A stretch of 9,502 nt of DNA from Chloroflexota bacterium. Its GTDB lineage: Bacteria > Chloroflexota > Limnocylindria > Limnocylindrales > CSP1-4. The notes beneath the pieces are model-generated. The model did not search any database and was not told where the DNA came from. It was given only the letters and a program-made list of their open reading frames with translations. Shown here one piece after another: positions 6,506 through 9,502 of this stretch (position 1 is its first letter; each line of letters starts with the position of its first letter). The stretch lies in contig JAKAMV010000320.1 of NCBI GenBank assembly GCA_021812735.1, positions 1 through 9,502 on the forward strand. Direction: 5' to 3'. Made by a program: the position numbers and the translations under genes.

Positions 6506-6628
6506 TCCGTACACGATCACGTGCGCATCTGACGTTGACCAACGGGTCGGCGGTCCCTACTGTCGGCGCAGGGATTGATCCGCTCGTTCTTGTGCGGAAC
6601 CTGGCGCCAGCGGCGCGGGCGGTGCCTT
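6506..6628. repeat. 123-bp direct repeat, copy 1
   Basis: This stretch is identical base for base to 9380-9502. The left border is sharp: T at 6505 against A at 9379. The right border cannot be defined because copy 2 ends with the window. It contains CACGTG (6519-6524), a promoter-like pair, and the 10-bp palindrome CTGGCGCCAG (6601-6610). One frame is open through the whole unit, here giving a 45-codon reading frame at 6493-6630 with ATG and TGA, which I do not accept as a gene. Confidence 0.95.
6535..6563 (+). promoter_or_regulatory. Sigma70-type promoter match inside repeat copy 1
   Basis: TTGACC (6535-6540) and TACTGT (6558-6563) are separated by exactly 17 nt and would start transcription near 6570, toward the recombinase relic and the ATPase. 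The same pair is in copy 2 at 9409-9414 and 9432-9437. The -10 keeps only the essential TA...T positions, so this is a plausible but unproven promoter. Confidence 0.4.
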
Positions 6629-6717
6629 GAGCGAGCGAATGACCATCGGTCGTTCGAACCGGGGCGCCCTGTCGAGCCGGATCAACCCTGGACACCTGAA
6701 GGGAGGGGCCGGCCGCC

Positions 6718-6783
6718 ATGACCAACAGCCGCGTGGACATCACCTCCCATGCCGCCGGCCCCGCGCGCGCCCAGTCCCGCTGA
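6718..6783 (+). CDS. Very short reading frame with good ribosome site (possible 5' stub)
   Basis: ATG 6718 follows GGGAGG (6701-6706) by 11 nt and opens a 21-codon frame (MTNSRVDITSH...) ending at TGA 6781-6783. It lies just before the point where recombinase similarity begins in another frame. It could be the surviving start of a gene whose remainder was deleted or frameshifted, or chance. I do not recognise the sequence. Confidence 0.2.
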   Translation: MTNSRVDITSHAAGPARAQSR

Positions 6784-7312
6784 GCCGACCCCGCGGCCGC
6801 AAGTGGATCCTCGCGCAGCCCAGCGGCGCCGCCGCCAGCTCGCAGATGCCTTCCCGGTCGGCCGGATCTCGGAGCGAGATCTGATCGACGAGATGGGGAG
6901 GCTCAGGACCGAGGCCGCGGCCGAGGGCGATGCCATCGCGGCACGACCAGTCGACGTCGACCGGGCGATGGACTACATCCGGGACTTCGCCGCCAGCTGG
7001 GCGAAGGCTCAGCCCCCGACGAAGACGGCGCTGATCCAGTCCGTGTACGCCCAGATCGTGGTGCGGGGCGCGGAGTTCGTCTCGGTCCGGCTGACGCCAG
7101 AGGCGTACGCGCACGGCCTCGCGGTGGCTCTACCCGAAGAGGTCGAGGTTCCCGCGCTGCCGCCGTGGGGCGGGCGGAGAACAGCACCACAGTCAAATAT
7201 GGCAATGGCGCGCCCGACAGAATTCGGGCCTTCGCGTACCCACCTAGGTTTCCGGCACATCCCGATCGAGGGTGCCGAGGCTTGGGTGGCTGGCTGCTTG
7301 CGAATCGCCTAG
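6749..7312 (+). pseudogene. Large serine recombinase, C-terminal remnant
   Basis: The frame (open from 6722, first ATG 6749) encodes a stretch that I recognise as the end of a large serine integrase/resolvase. RRRRQLADAFPVGRISERDL and IDEMGRLRTEAA (about residues 26-57) match the coiled-coil insertion part of the family; WAKAQPPTKTALIQSVYAQI and VVRGAEFVSVRLTPEAYAHG (84-123) match the segment after it. The catalytic resolvase domain with its nucleophilic Ser and the DNA-binding recombinase domain, normally over 300 residues, are absent upstream. The first 20 residues are low-complexity Pro/Ala and the last 50 (after about 137) do not look like the family. No ribosome site precedes ATG 6749. 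It cannot be an active recombinase; it marks an old mobile element at this locus. Confidence 0.75.
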
Positions 7313-7387
7313 CGAGGGGGCCAACTCGGAGTCGCGCTTTCGCATCGAGCCCGGTCCGCGTCCTCCAACCCATTGCGGTCCGCCAAC

Positions 7388-7433
7388 TGGGTGCCTTGAC
7401 ACGACTCGATTGGGTGCCCATGATCGACTCAAA
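7388..7433 (+). promoter_or_regulatory. Near-consensus promoter with 23-bp direct repeats, predicted leaderless start
   Basis: TTGACA (7396-7401, perfect -35) and CATGAT (7419-7424, four of six -10 bases) are 17 nt apart. Initiation about 7 nt after the -10 would fall at 7431-7433, on the ATG of the ATPase, which has no Shine-Dalgarno. Two 23-nt units (7388-7410 and 7411-7433) share TGGGTGCC and CGACTC at identical positions (15 of 23 bases), and a third TGGGTG begins at 7434. The repeats overlay the promoter as an operator would. Confidence 0.6.
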
Positions 7434-8722
7434 TGGGTGTCGAACAGCCAGCCGCTCCCGATGGCGACCTCCTGTACCGGCCGCGCGTGGCCGACGCCGA
7501 GCTGGCGGCAATGCTGCAGGCTGCTGGCGCCGTGGTCGTCGAAGGGCCGCGCGCCTGCGGGAAGACGCAGACCGCGCTCCGGGCCGCCGCGAGCGCCGCC
7601 CGGCTCGACGTCGACGACGCGGCGCGGGCGGCCGGGCTGCTGTCGCCGGGGCTCCTCCTCGACGGGGCGCGCCCCCGCCTGATCGACGAGTGGCAGCTGG
7701 TGCCCGCCGTCTGGAACCACGTCCGGCGCGCCGTCGACGATGCCGGCGGGCTCCCGGGCCAGTTCGTGCTGACGGGGTCCGCAGTCCCGGCCGACGACGC
7801 CACCCGCCACAGCGGCGCCGGGCGCTTCACCCGGCTGCGCATGCGCCCCATGACGCTGGCGGAAGCCGGGCGCTCCAGCGGGGAGGTGTCGCTCGCCGCC
7901 CTCCTCGCGGGCGACGCGCCCCGCGCGGGCGATCCCGGGCTCGGCATCCGTGACGTCGCGGGACTGGTGGCCGTCGGCGGCTGGCCGGCCCTGCTCGGGC
8001 GGCCCGTGGACGCGGCGCTCGCCGCCAACCGCGGGTACCTCGACGAGACGCGGCGGGCGGATCTGGCCCGCGCGGACGGCGTGGCCCGCGACCCGGAGAA
8101 CGTCGGCCGCGTCCTGCGCTCGCTCGCGCGGCACGTGTCGACGCAGGCGTCGGCGCGCTCGATCGCGGCCGACGTCCACGGGGCGGAGGGCCCCGTGGAC
8201 CACCACACGGTCCTGGCGTACCTCGCCGCGCTCTCCCGCGTGTTCGTCGTCGAGGACCTGCCGGCTTGGTCGCCCGCGCTCCGGTCGAGGACGCCACTGC
8301 GGGCCGCGCCCACCCGGCACTTCACCGACCCGTCGCTCGCCGTCGCCGCGCTCGGCGCCGACCCCGACCGGCTACTCCGCGACGTGGAGACCCTGGGGCT
8401 CCTGTTCGAGTCGCTCGTGGTCCGCGACCTGCGCGTGTTCGCCCAGGCGCTCGGCGCGACGGTGTCGCACTACCGCGATGCGACCGACCTCGAGGCCGAC
8501 GCGGTCGTCGAGCGGCGCGACGGGACCTGGGCGGCCTTCGAGGTCAAGCTCGGCCCAGGGTCCGTGGACGCCGGCGCCCGCTCGCTTCTGCGGCTCGCCG
8601 AGCGGGTCGACGCGGACCGGCACGGTCCGCCCGCGGCACTCGTCGTGGTGACCGGCTGGGGGTACGCGTACCGTCGCCCGGACGGGGTCTGCGTCGTTCC
8701 AGCGGGGGCGCTGGGGCGGTAG
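7433..8722 (+). CDS. AAA_14/DUF4143 family ATPase
   Basis: This 429-residue cytoplasmic P-loop ATPase has the usual family length. The AAA_14 part (about 20-145) shows Walker A GPRACGKT (38-45), Walker B RLIDEWQ (82-88, D85/E86), a sensor-like FVLTGSA (111-117) and the conserved GAGRFTRLRMRPMTLAE (128-144), whose Arg is finger-like. The DUF4143 part follows: GWPALLGR (183-190), YLDETRRADL (202-211), a winged-helix-like region (225-275), HFTDPSLAVAALG (296-308), then LFESLVVRDL (324-333) and DLEADAVVE...FEVKLG (352-374). The last E...D...ExK spacing resembles a PD-(D/E)XK nuclease core. The physiological role of the family is not settled; links to mobile DNA and toxin-like systems have been suggested. 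All core motifs are intact. No partner gene adjoins it, and it lies between two relics. The start follows from the promoter and the lack of any better start. Confidence 0.88.
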   Translation: MGVEQPAAPDGDLLYRPRVADAELAAMLQAAGAVVVEGPRACGKTQTALRAAASAARLDVDDAARAAGLLSPGLLLDGARPRLIDEWQLVPAVWNHVRRAVDDAGGLPGQFVLTGSAVPADDATRHSGAGRFTRLRMRPMTLAEAGRSSGEVSLAALLAGDAPRAGDPGLGIRDVAGLVAVGGWPALLGRPVDAALAANRGYLDETRRADLARADGVARDPENVGRVLRSLARHVSTQASARSIAADVHGAEGPVDHHTVLAYLAALSRVFVVEDLPAWSPALRSRTPLRAAPTRHFTDPSLAVAALGADPDRLLRDVETLGLLFESLVVRDLRVFAQALGATVSHYRDATDLEADAVVERRDGTWAAFEVKLGPGSVDAGARSLLRLAERVDADRHGPPAALVVVTGWGYAYRRPDGVCVVPAGALGR

Positions 8723-8881
8723 ACGGTGTGGTCGTCGATGCCGCCATCGACATCCGCCACATCGGCGGCGATCGGTAGCTCCGCGCCTCAGCCCCAGCCG
8801 CTGCCCCCGGGCCGGCCCGAAGCCGCAGCGTGCCCCGTACCATCGGAGCGTCTGCTTCGGCGTGGCGGGGGGTCGGGGAGT

Positions 8882-9379
8882 ATGAACCGGGTCAACCTGT
8901 TCGAGTTCACGGACATGCCGTGGTATCCGCGGGCGTTCCGGCGGATCCAGACGGACCACCTGCAGTTCGTGGCGACACGCGGGGCTGGCCACGGGAACCT
9001 TGTACCGCTGATCAAGGGGGCGCTTGCGGCAGGCGGCACGACGGAGATCGTCGATCTGTGCTCGGGCGGGACGGGACCATGGGAGCGGCTGGTCGGCCAG
9101 CTGGCGTCCACTGGCATCGACGTCGAGGTGAAGCTGACGGACCTGTACCCCGACCAAGCGGCCGCTACCCGACCGGCGCGCGGTCGGGCGCCCGCGATCG
9201 AGTACCTGGCCGAGCCCGTCGATGCCGCGTCGGTTCCAGCGCACCTGACCGGCATGCGCACGCTCTTCGAGGCTTCCACCACTTCGAGCCGGATCTGGCC
9301 GAGACGATCCTGCGCGACGCTATGGCCAGGCGGGCGCCCATCGGCGTGTTCGAGGCGAGTCTCCCCTCCGTGGCCTCGA
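8882..9379 (+). pseudogene. Class I SAM-dependent methyltransferase, frameshifted and truncated
   Basis: ATG 8882 (G-rich ribosome site at 8867-8872) opens a protein beginning MNRVNLFEFTDMPWYPRAFR, the N-terminus of a class I methyltransferase family. The SAM-binding motif I is VDLCSGGTGPW (57-67) and the acidic second strand ends LTDLYPD (85-91). After LFE (128-130) the frame goes wrong: at 9271-9272 one G appears missing, and the next frame continues the family with FHHFEPDLAETILRDAMARR then APIGVFEASL from 9274 to about 9378. At 9380 the direct repeat begins and similarity ends, so about the last third (normally with hydrophobic segments) is gone. The uncorrected frame stops at 9404-9406. 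Substrate unknown. The 1-nt change could be a sequencing error; the truncation cannot. The gap 8723-8881 before it shows nothing clear. Confidence 0.8.
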
Positions 9380-9502
9380 TCCGTACACGATCACGTGCGC
9401 ATCTGACGTTGACCAACGGGTCGGCGGTCCCTACTGTCGGCGCAGGGATTGATCCGCTCGTTCTTGTGCGGAACCTGGCGCCAGCGGCGCGGGCGGTGCC
9501 TT
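9380..9502. repeat. 123-bp direct repeat, copy 2, cut by the window end
   Basis: Identical to 6506-6628, same orientation, 2874 bp away. It replaces the 3' part of the methyltransferase gene and runs to the final base, so the true repeat may be longer. It carries the same TTGACC-17-TACTGT pair (9409-9437) and the CTGGCGCCAG palindrome (9475-9484). The frame-corrected methyltransferase frame stays open through it to the window end. Confidence 0.95.

Noticed and set aside
6493..6630. 45-codon reading frame with ATG and TGA across repeat copy 1
   Set aside because: Weak, badly spaced ribosome site, no recognisable family, and the frame differs upstream in copy 2. Open frames of this size are expected in GC-rich DNA.
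7203..7245. ATGGCGCGCCCGACAGAATTCG resembles the antisense of a tRNA T arm, as at integrase attachment sites
   Set aside because: The T-loop consensus is not met and no cloverleaf can be drawn. Its place beside the recombinase remnant is suggestive only.
6506..9502. The direct repeats as attL/attR of the serine recombinase
   Set aside because: Large serine integrases leave only a very short identical core at the two ends, not 123 identical bases, and the recombinase here lacks its catalytic domain.
1..9502. CRISPR array
   Set aside because: No set of short repeats with regular unique spacers; the 23-nt units at 7388-7433 are adjacent and few, and the 123-bp repeat occurs only twice.

Overview
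The window is very GC-rich bacterial DNA. NarL-type two-component genes, an ECF-like sigma factor paired with a membrane-anchored Asp-box propeller, a large-serine-recombinase fragment and an AAA_14/DUF4143 ATPase together suggest a high-GC soil or freshwater lineage. A Limnocylindria-like Chloroflexota or an Actinomycetota is my best guess, and it is an inference. No rRNA or intact tRNA gene is present to settle it.

Layout, left part. At 1-766, the tail of an unknown gene is coupled by a 4-nt overlap to a multi-pass membrane protein that looks like an ABC-2-type permease partner. At 847-1707, on the minus strand, a secreted beta/gamma-crystallin-like protein (peptidase-inhibitor I36 type) lies upstream of the broken C-terminal end of a metzincin zinc protease. 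At 1773-1817 an inverted repeat sits between this gene and the divergent histidine kinase. The kinase (1842-3332) and its LuxR/NarL response regulator (3329-3979) overlap by ATGA and form an operon.

Middle part. 3980-4460 has no convincing gene. It holds a near-exact 20-bp copy of a motif found in front of the kinase, a nested hairpin and a tRNA-like fragment. Next come a sigma factor (4461-5009) and, overlapping by ATGA with a strong Shine-Dalgarno, a single-pass membrane protein with six extracytoplasmic Asp-box repeats (5006-6352). This looks like a sigma/anti-sigma-type signalling pair and is followed by a strong hairpin at 6372-6408.

Right part. 6506-9502 is an accessory segment bounded by two identical 123-bp direct repeats, 6506-6628 and 9380-9502, the second running to the last base of the window. 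Between them lie the C-terminal remnant of a large serine recombinase, an apparently intact AAA_14/DUF4143 ATPase with a near-consensus promoter that predicts a leaderless mRNA, and a class I methyltransferase broken by a 1-nt frameshift and cut short where the repeat begins. The repeat itself carries a sigma70-type promoter match. This part reads as a decayed mobile or duplicated region, or as a place where an assembly stopped in a repeat.

The two signalling operons look intact. The relics (protease, recombinase, methyltransferase) show that accessory DNA between them has been eroded.
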